A DNA stretch of 55,131 bases from an uncultured Spartobacteria bacterium (lineage in GTDB: Bacteria; Verrucomicrobiota; Verrucomicrobiia; Chthoniobacterales; UBA6821). The position numbers and the translations under genes were made by a program. Below are positions 33,389 through 41,375 of the stretch, in pieces (positions within the stretch are counted from its first letter, which is position 1; each line of letters starts with the position of its first letter). Location: assembly GCA_903868795.1 (NCBI GenBank), contig CAIPWR010000031.1, forward strand, positions 1-55,131, read 5' to 3'. The notes under the pieces are model-generated. The model saw nothing but the letters and a program-made list of their open reading frames with translations. It had not been told where the DNA came from and made no database searches.

Positions 33389-33805
33389 TTACTTGGTCAG
33401 GGGTTTTGCAATGGCCGGTATATTCTTGATGCCTGCCTCCTGCAGGGCATCGAGCACTGAGACAACAGTACCAAAAGGTGCCTCTTTATCGGCCTGCATC
33501 GTGATGGAGCAGCCGGGTTTAGTTCGCTGCGCTTCATGGATTGCTGAAGGAAGGGCAGAGGCCGTAATGGACTTGTTATCGAAAGAGATCTGATCGGGCC
33601 CCTTGATCTGAAGAAGGATCACCTTCTTGGGTTCGCTGGTTGCTGTTGCCGCGGCTTTGGACTCGGGGAGATTGATCTGCAACTGGGGAAGTCGCTCCTT
33701 GAAGGTCGTCGTAACGATGAAAAAAATCAGAAGAATTGCGAGAATGTCGATCAACGAGACCACTGTGATCGAGGGCATCTTTCGCCTCTTGGTATAAAAT
33801 CTCAT
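33389..33805 (-). CDS. exbD: ExbD/TolR-family biopolymer transport protein
   Basis: 138 residues with the family arrangement: a short basic N-terminus (MRFYTKRRKMPSI), one membrane segment with the functional aspartate (SLIDILAILLIFFIVTTT, about 17-34), and a periplasmic domain with NIPAIAKP. This subunit forms the proton path with ExbB. Its likely partner ExbB and TonB are about 28 kb away, in this window, at 4.4-6.1 kb. It could also pair with another ExbB/TolQ outside the window. The deformylase gene lies 31 bases downstream. Confidence 0.9.
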   Translation of the reverse strand: MRFYTKRRKMPSITVVSLIDILAILLIFFIVTTTFKERLPQLQINLPESKAAATATSEPKKVILLQIKGPDQISFDNKSITASALPSAIHEAQRTKPGCSITMQADKEAPFGTVVSVLDALQEAGIKNIPAIAKPLTK

Positions 33806-33830
33806 AGGGAGTTGAAAGAAACTAATATGG

Positions 33831-33957
33831 AACTCAGGAACTCAGGAAGCAAAGCAGAAGCTGCATATTGAGCCTGAAAATCCTTAGGCAATACAATGGA
33901 CAGGATTAACGCGGTCTAAAGCTTGTATGAAAAAAATCTTTCTTGCCTTCCTGAGTT
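33831..33957. repeat. Direct and inverted repeat upstream of exbD
   Basis: AACTCAGG occurs twice in tandem at 33831-33846, and its extension AACTCAGGAAG (33839-33849) is repeated inverted at about 33947-33957 (CTTCCTGAGTT), with 97 bases between. The 177-base gap between exbD and the initiator tRNA has no gene. Confidence 0.5.
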
Positions 33958-33982
33958 TCACATGAAACTTAATCCCAAAAAT

Positions 33983-34059
<77 letters not shown>

Positions 34060-34143
34060 TCTAGAACGTATAAGTTATCACTTCCGGACCCACAGTCAAG
34101 GGGCATTGCGGCGTGAATGAGGCGTGATGAGTGAGGTAAAAAA

Positions 34144-35106
34144 TTAACGAAGGCCGACGGCTGTTCTAAGACGCTCCATGACGGGTGCCGCGATTTCCGA
34201 GGCACGCTCGCCTGCTTGCTTCAGGATGCGGTCAACTTCGGCTGGATCAGCCGCAAACTGGTCGCGACGAGTCCTCATCGGGGCGAAGTAGTCGCGGACT
34301 CCGGACAGGAGGCGTTTTTTGAAGTCGCCGTATCCCTTCCCTCCCTCCCTGAAGTCCGCCTCCATCTCCGCGTACTCTGCTGGAGAAGCAACATGTTTGT
34401 AGATACCAAGGATAGCCGATCCCTCCAGTGGCTTTGGAGATTCCACAGGAGTTGAGTCAGTTTGAATACCCATGATCTTTTTCTTAAGGGCACCCTCCTC
34501 AAGGAAGAGCTCTACGGTATTGCCGTAGCTCTTGCTCATTTTGGCCCCATCGGTGCCGGGAATGGCTGCGGATTCATCACGGATCATCGCCTCGGGAAGC
34601 TTGAAGATCTCTCCGTAGAGTTCATTGATCTTCACCGCGATGTCTCGGGTGACTTCCAGATGTTGTTTCTGGTCCTTACCCACGGGAACCACATCGCTAT
34701 CGTAGGCTAAAATGTCGGCGGCCATGAGAACCGGATAGGAAAAAAGTCCAAGTGAGGCGTGGAGACCTTTGGAGAGCTTGTCCTTGTAGGAGTGACAGCG
34801 CTCGAGCAATCCCATTGGGGTCACCGTGGAGAGGATCCAGGCAAGTTCGGTAATGCAGGTGATATCACTCTGCCGGAAGAGACAGGCTTTTGAGGGATCA
34901 AGTCCACATGCGAGAAAGTCGATGGCCACTTCACGGGAGTTTCGTCGCAGGGCTTCTGGATCCCTGACCGTGGTGAGGGCATGAAGATCTGCAATGAAAT
35001 AGAGTGCCTCTCCTTTCTCCTGGAGTTCGATGGCCGCCTTCATCATCCCGAAGTAGTTGCCGAGATGAGGAAGCCCCGTGGGCTGGATGCCGGAAAGAAT
35101 GCGCAT
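34144..35106 (-). CDS. trpS: Tryptophanyl-tRNA synthetase
   Basis: 320-residue class I synthetase that charges tRNA-Trp. The HIGH-type motif is PHLGNYFG (13-20) and KMSKS is 189-193 in GAKMSKSYGN. VGKDQKQHLEVTRDIA (142-157) is typical of TrpRS. Length agrees with bacterial TrpRS (about 330). It is the last gene of the minus-strand group starting with the aldo/keto reductase, but separated from rodA by 210 bases, so it may have its own promoter. Confidence 0.95.
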   Translation of the reverse strand: MRILSGIQPTGLPHLGNYFGMMKAAIELQEKGEALYFIADLHALTTVRDPEALRRNSREVAIDFLACGLDPSKACLFRQSDITCITELAWILSTVTPMGLLERCHSYKDKLSKGLHASLGLFSYPVLMAADILAYDSDVVPVGKDQKQHLEVTRDIAVKINELYGEIFKLPEAMIRDESAAIPGTDGAKMSKSYGNTVELFLEEGALKKKIMGIQTDSTPVESPKPLEGSAILGIYKHVASPAEYAEMEADFREGGKGYGDFKKRLLSGVRDYFAPMRTRRDQFAADPAEVDRILKQAGERASEIAAPVMERLRTAVGLR

Positions 35107-35133
35107 AAATGGGAGAAGGTTGAGTTATGAAAG

Positions 35134-35299
35134 ATGAATGATGAAGTCAAAAGACAACAGCGAGGAACGAATCGGTTTTGCAATCACCATTGGCGGAATC
35201 GAGAGGTTTTGATGCTCTCCAGCCATTGGTTGAGGCAAATGCAAGGGGATATGATGACTGGGGATTCCATAGTCTCCCTTTTCATACTTCATCATTCAT
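35134..35299. repeat. 14-bp inverted repeat framing the trpS-rodA gap
   Basis: ATGAATGATGAAGT at 35134-35147 is repeated exactly inverted at 35286-35299. The arms are 138 bases apart and enclose most of the 210-base gap between rodA and trpS. No gene is supported in this gap. Confidence 0.55.
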
Positions 35300-35316
35300 G
35301 CCTTCATCCTTTCTGC

Positions 35317-36423
35317 TCAATACACCAGCTTCCGGTGAATCCAGATACTTTGGAGGAGTCCCATGCAGGCTATTGTGATGAGCAGGAAGGAACCTCCATA
35401 GCTGACCATCGGCAGAGGGAGTCCAGTGATCGGGGTCACTGCGACGGTCATTCCAATATTCATGAACACATGGGTAAAGAGAAGCATCACGATCCCCACG
35501 GAGAGTAATCGCCCCAACAAATCCTGAGCTTGGGAGGCCACGTAGAGCCCGCAGAGCAGGAGAAGTCCGAACGCAGTGATGAGGAGGATGGCTCCAAGAA
35601 AACCATGTTGTTCGCCAAAGACCGAGTAGATGAAGTCGGTGTGGACGATGGTGCTCGGGAGATAACCAAGCTCGTTGAGGGTGTTGTGAGCCTTGAATCC
35701 CTTGCCCCAGAATCCCGCGCTCCCGATAGCATTCAGAGACTGATTGATAGTCCAACCGGCACCCTGAGGGTCAAGTGAGGGGTCCAGAAAGATCAGAATT
35801 CGATCTTTCTGATACGGCTTGAGACCGAAGTTCACAACAAGAGGTATCAGGGCGACGCCCATGAGAAGGAGCGTCACGAGATAGCGGACCTGGACGCCCG
35901 CGACAAACAGCATGGCAAAGAGCACGGGCAACCAGACAAGAGTGCCCCCGAGATAGGGTTGGATCAGAATGAGTACACAGGGAATGGCCGTGATCGTGAG
36001 GCAAATAAGAATGCGGAGAGCCGGATGCATTCCATCGCTTTCACTAAGGAAGAGGCCAAAGAGAAGAACCCCGCCGAAAATAGCCATCTGAGAGGGCTGG
36101 AAGTTTCCAAAGCCAAGATTCAACCAACTCCTGGCCCCGAAAACCTTCACACCGATAAAAAAGACCAGAATGAGAAGTATGACGCTCAGGATATAGAGGG
36201 GAATCGCACCCAGTCTGACCCATTGGTAATCATTGAAAGCGATGATGAAAAAGACAGGGATGCAGATCAGCATCCACTTGATTTGACTGACCCAGAAGGG
36301 GGTATCCCTCATCCATGTCGCGCTGTAGATCGCATAGATGCCAAAGACACAGAGGGCGAGCATCACCATCAGGAGAGGCTTATTGAGGGCGCGAAACTTA
36401 CGCACAAGCATCAGGGTATTCAT
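35317..36423 (-). CDS. rodA: RodA/FtsW-type peptidoglycan glycosyltransferase
   Basis: 368-residue SEDS-family integral membrane glycosyltransferase that polymerises lipid II for cell-wall growth. About ten membrane segments; characteristic elements include IAFNDYQWVRLG near the N-terminus, GARSWLNLG followed by FQPSQM (family SWL.. FQPSE), and GLPLPMVSYGGS near the C-terminus (SEDS hallmark PLPFVSYGG). The conserved acid in E. coli RodA lies in the QPSQM region; here the position reads PSQM, with Q instead of E. Rod-type elongation role is inferred from closer similarity to RodA than FtsW. No pbp2 or mreBCD is adjacent. OppF-like gene lies 14 bases upstream. Confidence 0.9.
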   Translation of the reverse strand: MNTLMLVRKFRALNKPLLMVMLALCVFGIYAIYSATWMRDTPFWVSQIKWMLICIPVFFIIAFNDYQWVRLGAIPLYILSVILLILVFFIGVKVFGARSWLNLGFGNFQPSQMAIFGGVLLFGLFLSESDGMHPALRILICLTITAIPCVLILIQPYLGGTLVWLPVLFAMLFVAGVQVRYLVTLLLMGVALIPLVVNFGLKPYQKDRILIFLDPSLDPQGAGWTINQSLNAIGSAGFWGKGFKAHNTLNELGYLPSTIVHTDFIYSVFGEQHGFLGAILLITAFGLLLLCGLYVASQAQDLLGRLLSVGIVMLLFTHVFMNIGMTVAVTPITGLPLPMVSYGGSFLLITIACMGLLQSIWIHRKLVY

Positions 36424-36437
36424 GAATTCTTCCTGGT

Positions 36438-37259
36438 TCAGATTCTGGGAACTGCGGCCAGCAGTTCTCTTGTGTAGGGATCTTGAGGGTCTTCCAGTAC
36501 CTCCCTAGAGGGGCCCAATTCGACGATCTTCCCTCGGTGTAGAACGAGAACAGAGTCGCTGATATGCTCGACCACTGCGAGATCATGCGCGATGAAGAGC
36601 ATGGCCAGTCCCAATTCTTCCTGGATGTCCTGAAGGAGATTCACGATCTGTGCCTGGACGCTGACATCGAGGGCGCTTACCGGTTCGTCGCAGATCAGGA
36701 ATTCGGGTTCCACAGCCAGCGCACGAGCAATACCGATCCGCTGGCGTTGGCCTCCGCTGAATTCATGGGGATAACGTCTTCCCATCTCGGGTTGTAGTCC
36801 CACTCGTCGGAGAAGGGAGGCGACCCGATCCTCCCGTTCACTGGCATTCATCTCTTTAAAATGAATTTCCAAAGCCTCGCCGATAATCCTGGCGATGGTA
36901 ATCCTCGGATTCAGAGATCCAAAAGGATCCTGAAAAATATACTGAATCCTACGGCGCAGGGGGCGGAACTCGCGTTCGCTCATTGGTAGGATGTCCTTTC
37001 CTTTCCAGAGAGCCTCGCCCGAGGTGGCAGCAATAAGCTTCACCAATGTTCTTCCAATCGTGGTTTTTCCACTTCCACTTTCTCCAAGAAGGCCGACCGT
37101 CTTGCCCGCCGGAACGGAAAAGCTCACGCCATCGACGGCCTTGAAGACATTTGTCTGTCGTTGGAGGATTCCTGATCGAATCGGGAAATAAACCTTGAGA
37201 TCACGCACCTCTACTAATGGAGAGCTGCTTTCATCCTGAAGTTTACTGAGAGTACTCAT
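36438..37259 (-). CDS. Oligopeptide ABC transporter ATP-binding protein (OppF-like)
   Basis: 273 residues, an ABC ATPase of the peptide/nickel class. Walker A is GESGSGKTT (59-67), signature FSGGQRQRIGIARALA, Walker B FLICDEPVSALDV, and the C-terminal VELGPSREVLEDPQDPYT is the OppD/OppF-specific extension. VFKAVDGVSF is OppF-like. No permease or binding protein is adjacent, so its partners lie elsewhere. The ATG at 37259 overlaps the upstream PTS IIA stop (ATGA); an alternative ATG at 37268 would give 3 more residues. Confidence 0.9.
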   Translation of the reverse strand: MSTLSKLQDESSSPLVEVRDLKVYFPIRSGILQRQTNVFKAVDGVSFSVPAGKTVGLLGESGSGKTTIGRTLVKLIAATSGEALWKGKDILPMSEREFRPLRRRIQYIFQDPFGSLNPRITIARIIGEALEIHFKEMNASEREDRVASLLRRVGLQPEMGRRYPHEFSGGQRQRIGIARALAVEPEFLICDEPVSALDVSVQAQIVNLLQDIQEELGLAMLFIAHDLAVVEHISDSVLVLHRGKIVELGPSREVLEDPQDPYTRELLAAVPRI

Positions 37260-37717
37260 GCTCTGCATCCTTTCTCCAAGAGGGCTAAGAATTCGGCGGT
37301 ATTCTCGCAGTCGATCAGCTCTTTCATGGTCGCTGGATTGCTGCAGATCCGGGAAATGGCTCCCAAGATCCTCAGATATTCGTTGTTCAAGGCCTCGGGA
37401 ATGGCCGCGACAAAGACCAGGTGAATCCTTTCTTCGCGTCCAGGCATGAACATCCCCGAGGGATTTCGGCCGGCTGCCAGCACCAACTCGGTGACACTTT
37501 CAGTCCTGCAATGATGGAGGAACATGGCGCCGGGAACATCCCTGAAGGGCTCCTTAACCGAATTGGAGAGGAGTGTTTCCCGTAGTTCTTCCCAATCCCG
37601 GACACGTACATCACTTCTGAGTGGAGTCAGAATTTCCTCGAGAGCATCGTGATGATCATTGGCCTTCAACTGAAGCTTTACATCCTTGGTCAGCAAGGAA
37701 TCACAAAGGGTACTCAT
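37256..37717 (-). CDS. PTS IIA-like protein (fructose/nitrogen type)
   Basis: 153 residues of the PTS EIIA type 2 fold. The phosphorylated histidine should be in AMFLHHCRTESV (H68 or H69), matching the IPHAR motif, although the surrounding sequence is divergent. No membrane IIC or IIB is present, so transport is unlikely; a PtsN-like regulatory role is more plausible. The gene sits between nadK and the OppF gene and overlaps the latter by 4 bases. Its first residues MSTL are also those of the OppF protein, probably coincidental. Confidence 0.78.
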   Translation of the reverse strand: MSTLCDSLLTKDVKLQLKANDHHDALEEILTPLRSDVRVRDWEELRETLLSNSVKEPFRDVPGAMFLHHCRTESVTELVLAAGRNPSGMFMPGREERIHLVFVAAIPEALNNEYLRILGAISRICSNPATMKELIDCENTAEFLALLEKGCRA

Positions 37718-37735
37718 GCGATCAGAGGGCCTGCG

Positions 37736-38590
37736 CTAAATATTGCTCCCGCTCCATTTGAGTTTCTGCCGGAGGATTTCCGGGAAAGTGTTGTGGGGCA
37801 TCATGGCCAGGGGCAGTGTGAGTGGTGAGAGTTTCAGGACAACCTGTTCCGAGGGCTTCAAGGCATTTGGTGGGCGTCCATCAATCGTCACAAAGACTTC
37901 CTGATTTCCCGAGGAGCGTATCACGACGGTGCTTTTATCGGAGATCACCAGGGAGCGGTTGCTCAGGACGTGCGGACAGATGGGAGTGATGACAAGTGCG
38001 CCGCTCTCCGGCATGAGAATGGGGCCGCCCGCAGCAAGTGAGTAAGCTGTGGATCCCGTAGGTGTTGCCACAATGAGTCCGTCAGCATGATATTCGGTGA
38101 GTGGCGCCCCATCCACGGAGGCCTGCAGTTTGACAAGCTGAGAGCGCTCTCCTCGGCTAATGGTGACATCGTTCAACGCTTGCTCTAGGGGAATGGTGCC
38201 GCTGGCACCTTCGATTGCGACATCCAGCAGACTTCTCGGGCTTAGTTTGTAGTTGCCCGACAGGACGCAATCGATGGCCTTGAGGTATTCGCTGGAACCT
38301 AGGCAGGTCAGGAAGCCGAGTGAGCCGATGTTGATTCCAAAAATCGGGCGAATATGGCCACCGGAGCGATGGAGCGCTCGGAGGATGGTTCCATCACCCC
38401 CCATGACCAGGAGAAGCCCACATCGTTCGGCAAGATGGGCTTCATCCAGGTCAGATTGTTTTCCGATCAGTGCGGCAGTGGCCTTTTCCAAGAGATAAGC
38501 AGCGCCCCTGCGGTCGAGTTCGGTCGTGACGGACTCCACCAGACTTGCGGAACCATCCTTCCCTGCATGGGCAATCAGTCCAATGATCAT
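37736..38590 (-). CDS. nadK: NAD kinase
   Basis: 284-residue enzyme making NADP from NAD. The GGDGT motif (64-68, LVMGGDGTILRAL) with the essential aspartate, NIGSLGFLT (87-95), and the NE/D-type dimer motif region LEQALNDVTISRG are visible, as is DGLIVATPTGSTAYSLAAGGP. The length is typical (about 290). It is 18 bases upstream of the PTS IIA gene and overlaps tlyA by 4 bases. Confidence 0.95.
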   Translation of the reverse strand: MIIGLIAHAGKDGSASLVESVTTELDRRGAAYLLEKATAALIGKQSDLDEAHLAERCGLLLVMGGDGTILRALHRSGGHIRPIFGINIGSLGFLTCLGSSEYLKAIDCVLSGNYKLSPRSLLDVAIEGASGTIPLEQALNDVTISRGERSQLVKLQASVDGAPLTEYHADGLIVATPTGSTAYSLAAGGPILMPESGALVITPICPHVLSNRSLVISDKSTVVIRSSGNQEVFVTIDGRPPNALKPSEQVVLKLSPLTLPLAMMPHNTFPEILRQKLKWSGSNI

Positions 38591-39396
38591 GACTCTAATA
38601 AGGGGGTGGGAGATGGTTCAGTCTTCGGTTCGGGACGCTGGGCAGTTGAATCTCCACGTCGGAGCAGGGCCAGAAACTCAATATTCCCCGAGGTGCCGGG
38701 TAGGGGCGACTCAATGAACTGATCAAAGCGATGACCCGCAGAGGTTACCCAGCTCCTAATCGATTCCACTGCCCTGAGACGCGCTGAGGTATCACGCACG
38801 ATGCCTCCCTTGCCTATATCGATGCGGGCCAGTTCGAACTGTGGCTTGATAAGGACGATCATGAGACCCTCTGGGTTCAGCAACTGAAACGCCGCGGGAA
38901 GGATCTTCGTCAATGAAATAAAGCTGAGATCACCGACGATCAGGTCAAAGCATCGGTCGAAATCCGAGGCCGTGAGGTAGCGCGCGTTGATCCCCTCGCG
39001 GACTTCGACCCTCGGATCTTGTCTGAGAGACCATGCCAGTTGCCCCCTGCCGACATCCACCGCCGTGACATGAGCCGCCCAGTGCTGAAGTAGGCAGTCT
39101 GTGAAACCTCCTGTCGAGGAACCAAGATCCAGACAGGAGAGGCCCGTCGGGTCGATGCCGAAGCCGGTGAGAGCTCCCTCAAGCTTATGCCCGCCGCGAC
39201 CCACATACCGGTCGCGACCCGTGATGAGGATCTCGCTCTCGGTACTTATTTTTGTTCCCGGCTTGTCGGCGATCTGTCCTCCTACGGTGACCTGTCCTGC
39301 CAGGATTGCGCGCTGGGCCTTCTCTCTAGAGTCAAAATGACCTGACTCAATCAGATGCTGATCAAGGCGGACCCGGGTAGGGGATGGAGGTTTCAC
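38587..39396 (-). CDS. tlyA: TlyA family rRNA (cytidine-2'-O)-methyltransferase
   Basis: 269 residues: an S4 RNA-binding domain (about 8-68, RLDQHLIESGHFDSREKAQ) and a FtsJ-type methyltransferase with SAM motif LDLGSSTGGFTDCLL (89-103) and the KPQFELARIDIGKGGI motif. TlyA methylates C1409/C1920 in rRNA; some homologues are haemolysins by older naming. The nadK and HAD genes overlap it on either side by 4 bases. KPQFE is the expected catalytic Lys region. Confidence 0.9.
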   Translation of the reverse strand: MKPPSPTRVRLDQHLIESGHFDSREKAQRAILAGQVTVGGQIADKPGTKISTESEILITGRDRYVGRGGHKLEGALTGFGIDPTGLSCLDLGSSTGGFTDCLLQHWAAHVTAVDVGRGQLAWSLRQDPRVEVREGINARYLTASDFDRCFDLIVGDLSFISLTKILPAAFQLLNPEGLMIVLIKPQFELARIDIGKGGIVRDTSARLRAVESIRSWVTSAGHRFDQFIESPLPGTSGNIEFLALLRRGDSTAQRPEPKTEPSPTPLLES

Positions 39397-40109
39397 GGTT
39401 TAGCGAAGGGTGAATGCATCCCAAGAAGTTCGCTCGGCGAGTTCAGGAGGTGCTCCGGATTCAGAGCCGCAAGTGCACCAGCGGAGTTGTACCCCCAGGT
39501 CACGGCAGCCATACGAAGACCACTCTCTTTAGCCGCCTCGATGTCCCGTGTTTCGTCGCCGACATAGAGAATTTCTGCGGGAGTGACACCTTCTGAGCGG
39601 ACAAGCTTTTTCATCTCCCGTGACTTGCCAAACAGCTTGGAAGAGGTGCGAACGAAATAAAAGTAGGGGAGATCGTGGCGTTTTAAGAAGGCGTCCACGT
39701 TTGCCTCCGAATTGGAAGTAAGGATGCCAATCCGATGCCCCCTGCCATGAAGCGTCGCTAGAACTTCGGGCATTCCCTCGATCGGATTCACTTGGTCCAT
39801 TCTTTGATGAAGGAGTTCCAGGCCTCTGCGGGCGATCGAGGGAACCCTCCATGTGCTGATGCCTAAATGACGGATGAACTCTTTGGTTCCCATGTCCCGA
39901 GCATTTTCAAGGTGCTCCTCCGGGAGTTCCCGAAATCCGAACTCCTTGGACATGTCGTTGAGGATGCCATGAGCAATCTTTCTGGTGTCGGCAATCGTGC
40001 CATCAAAATCAAAAAGAAGGACCTTCGTGTCATTGTGTTGAACGACATTTGGAGATGTGCCTCCGACAGGCTGGAACTCTCCCTGATCAGTGTTCGGGGA
40101 GTTGGTCAT
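39393..40109 (-). CDS. HAD phosphatase (phosphoglycolate phosphatase-like)
   Basis: 238-residue HAD hydrolase with a small cap. Motif I is LLFDFDGTIAD (31-41; nucleophile D34), motif II ILTSNSE, motif III KSREMKKL (lysine) and motif IV YVGDETRDIEAAKE. The substrate cannot be determined; the layout is nearest Gph-like phosphoglycolate phosphatases. It overlaps tlyA by 4 bases and lies 37 bases downstream of the aldo/keto reductase gene. Confidence 0.85.
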   Translation of the reverse strand: MTNSPNTDQGEFQPVGGTSPNVVQHNDTKVLLFDFDGTIADTRKIAHGILNDMSKEFGFRELPEEHLENARDMGTKEFIRHLGISTWRVPSIARRGLELLHQRMDQVNPIEGMPEVLATLHGRGHRIGILTSNSEANVDAFLKRHDLPYFYFVRTSSKLFGKSREMKKLVRSEGVTPAEILYVGDETRDIEAAKESGLRMAAVTWGYNSAGALAALNPEHLLNSPSELLGMHSPFAKP

Positions 40110-40146
40110 CAGACGTGGAGTATTGCGGAAGAGTCGGGGGACTTCT

Positions 40147-41196
40147 TTAGGAAATCAAGGAAGCGAGTTCCGCGGGAAGTTCCATCTCTCCCTTGAATTT
40201 GTGCTCCTCGGGTTCCAGTCCGAAATGAGACGCCACTAGGCCGCTGATGCGACTCAACTCTTCATTTGTAAGGGGAGGTGTCTCTGAAGTGGCCGCAAAT
40301 TCTGCAATCTGTTCGGCGTTGTAGATATTCGGAAGAACGGAGAGGGTCCTCGAATCATTCAGCAACCATTGCATGGCGGCTTGTCCCATCGTTCGGTCAG
40401 GACGTTCCAAGAAACGGAGTTGCTCGATCTTTTTCACGCCATTGATGAGCCAGCTCTTTGGGCGGTGATTACGATGATCATTAGGGGGGAAGATGGTGTC
40501 GGCCGTGTATTTGCCCTCGAGCATTCCAGAGGAGTGGGGAACTCGGATCAGGAACTTGGTCGGGGCATGCGTCGCCTCGGCAACCTTGTGGAGATCGGAT
40601 CCCGGATGCTGCTCCAGAAGGTTATAGATGTGCTGCACAACATCCGGCTTGCGACGAGCAATGGCTGTGGCTCCCTCGCCGATCCAGCCGATGGCCGGAC
40701 CGAGTGCGATTCCACCATGACGGAACTTTCCCTCACTCCGCAGATCCTCCATCACCTCCCATAAGGCATCATCGTTTACCTGGGCCTCCCGGATATTGTG
40801 GAGCTGGAGGATGTCGATGTGATCGGTGCCGAGACGTTTGAGAGCAGACTCTACCGCGCTCCTGATGGCAGCTGGACTGAAATCTTGGGGAATTTCTTTC
40901 TGTCCGCGTCGTCCGTCGCCATGGTTCACGAAATCGTAGCCGACCTTGGTTGCGATCACGATTCGGGAGCGCTCGGCGGGAGGGAAGGCCTTGGCAAGGA
41001 GCTCTTCGCTCCTTCCATTTCCGTAGGTGTCGGCTGCGTCGAAGAGCGTGATGCCAAGATCCGCGGCCTGCCGCATGAGGACGACGGCTTCCTCGTCGGT
41101 AAAGTTTCCCCACCATCCCGTGGAGACAGTCCAGAGACCGAAGCCGATTTCACTGATCTTGAGATCCGAGTCCTTATTGAATGTGCGATACTTCAT
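40147..41196 (-). CDS. Aldo/keto reductase
   Basis: 349-residue NADPH-dependent AKR with the tetrad D53 and Y58 (FDAADTYGNG), K84 (IATKVGYD) and H133 (LQLHNI). The NADPH-binding end contains RFLERPDRTMGQAAMQWLL and SVLPNIYNAEQIAE. The ATG at 41196 is preferred over an upstream start at 41235, because the AKR fold begins at MKYRTF. It is the first gene of a minus-strand run (AKR, HAD, tlyA, nadK, IIA, OppF, rodA). Confidence 0.9.
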   Translation of the reverse strand: MKYRTFNKDSDLKISEIGFGLWTVSTGWWGNFTDEEAVVLMRQAADLGITLFDAADTYGNGRSEELLAKAFPPAERSRIVIATKVGYDFVNHGDGRRGQKEIPQDFSPAAIRSAVESALKRLGTDHIDILQLHNIREAQVNDDALWEVMEDLRSEGKFRHGGIALGPAIGWIGEGATAIARRKPDVVQHIYNLLEQHPGSDLHKVAEATHAPTKFLIRVPHSSGMLEGKYTADTIFPPNDHRNHRPKSWLINGVKKIEQLRFLERPDRTMGQAAMQWLLNDSRTLSVLPNIYNAEQIAEFAATSETPPLTNEELSRISGLVASHFGLEPEEHKFKGEMELPAELASLIS

Positions 41197-41375
41197 CGTG
41201 AAACCACTATAGCATCCTGATGATTGACAATCCAAGCTTCCTGACTTGGAACGACATTTGCTTGGGAGGAAGTGTTAGTGGATTGACTGGATCCTTCGGG
41301 ATTGCCACAACAGGCCATCCTTTCCAAACCAACAATCTGCCTAAGACGATCCCCCGAAAACCAATTTTTACTCTC

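Noticed and set aside
35134-35508. Open frame antisense to the end of rodA starting in the inverted repeat
   Set aside because: It overlaps the conserved SEDS C-terminus and its translation is low-complexity and His-rich.
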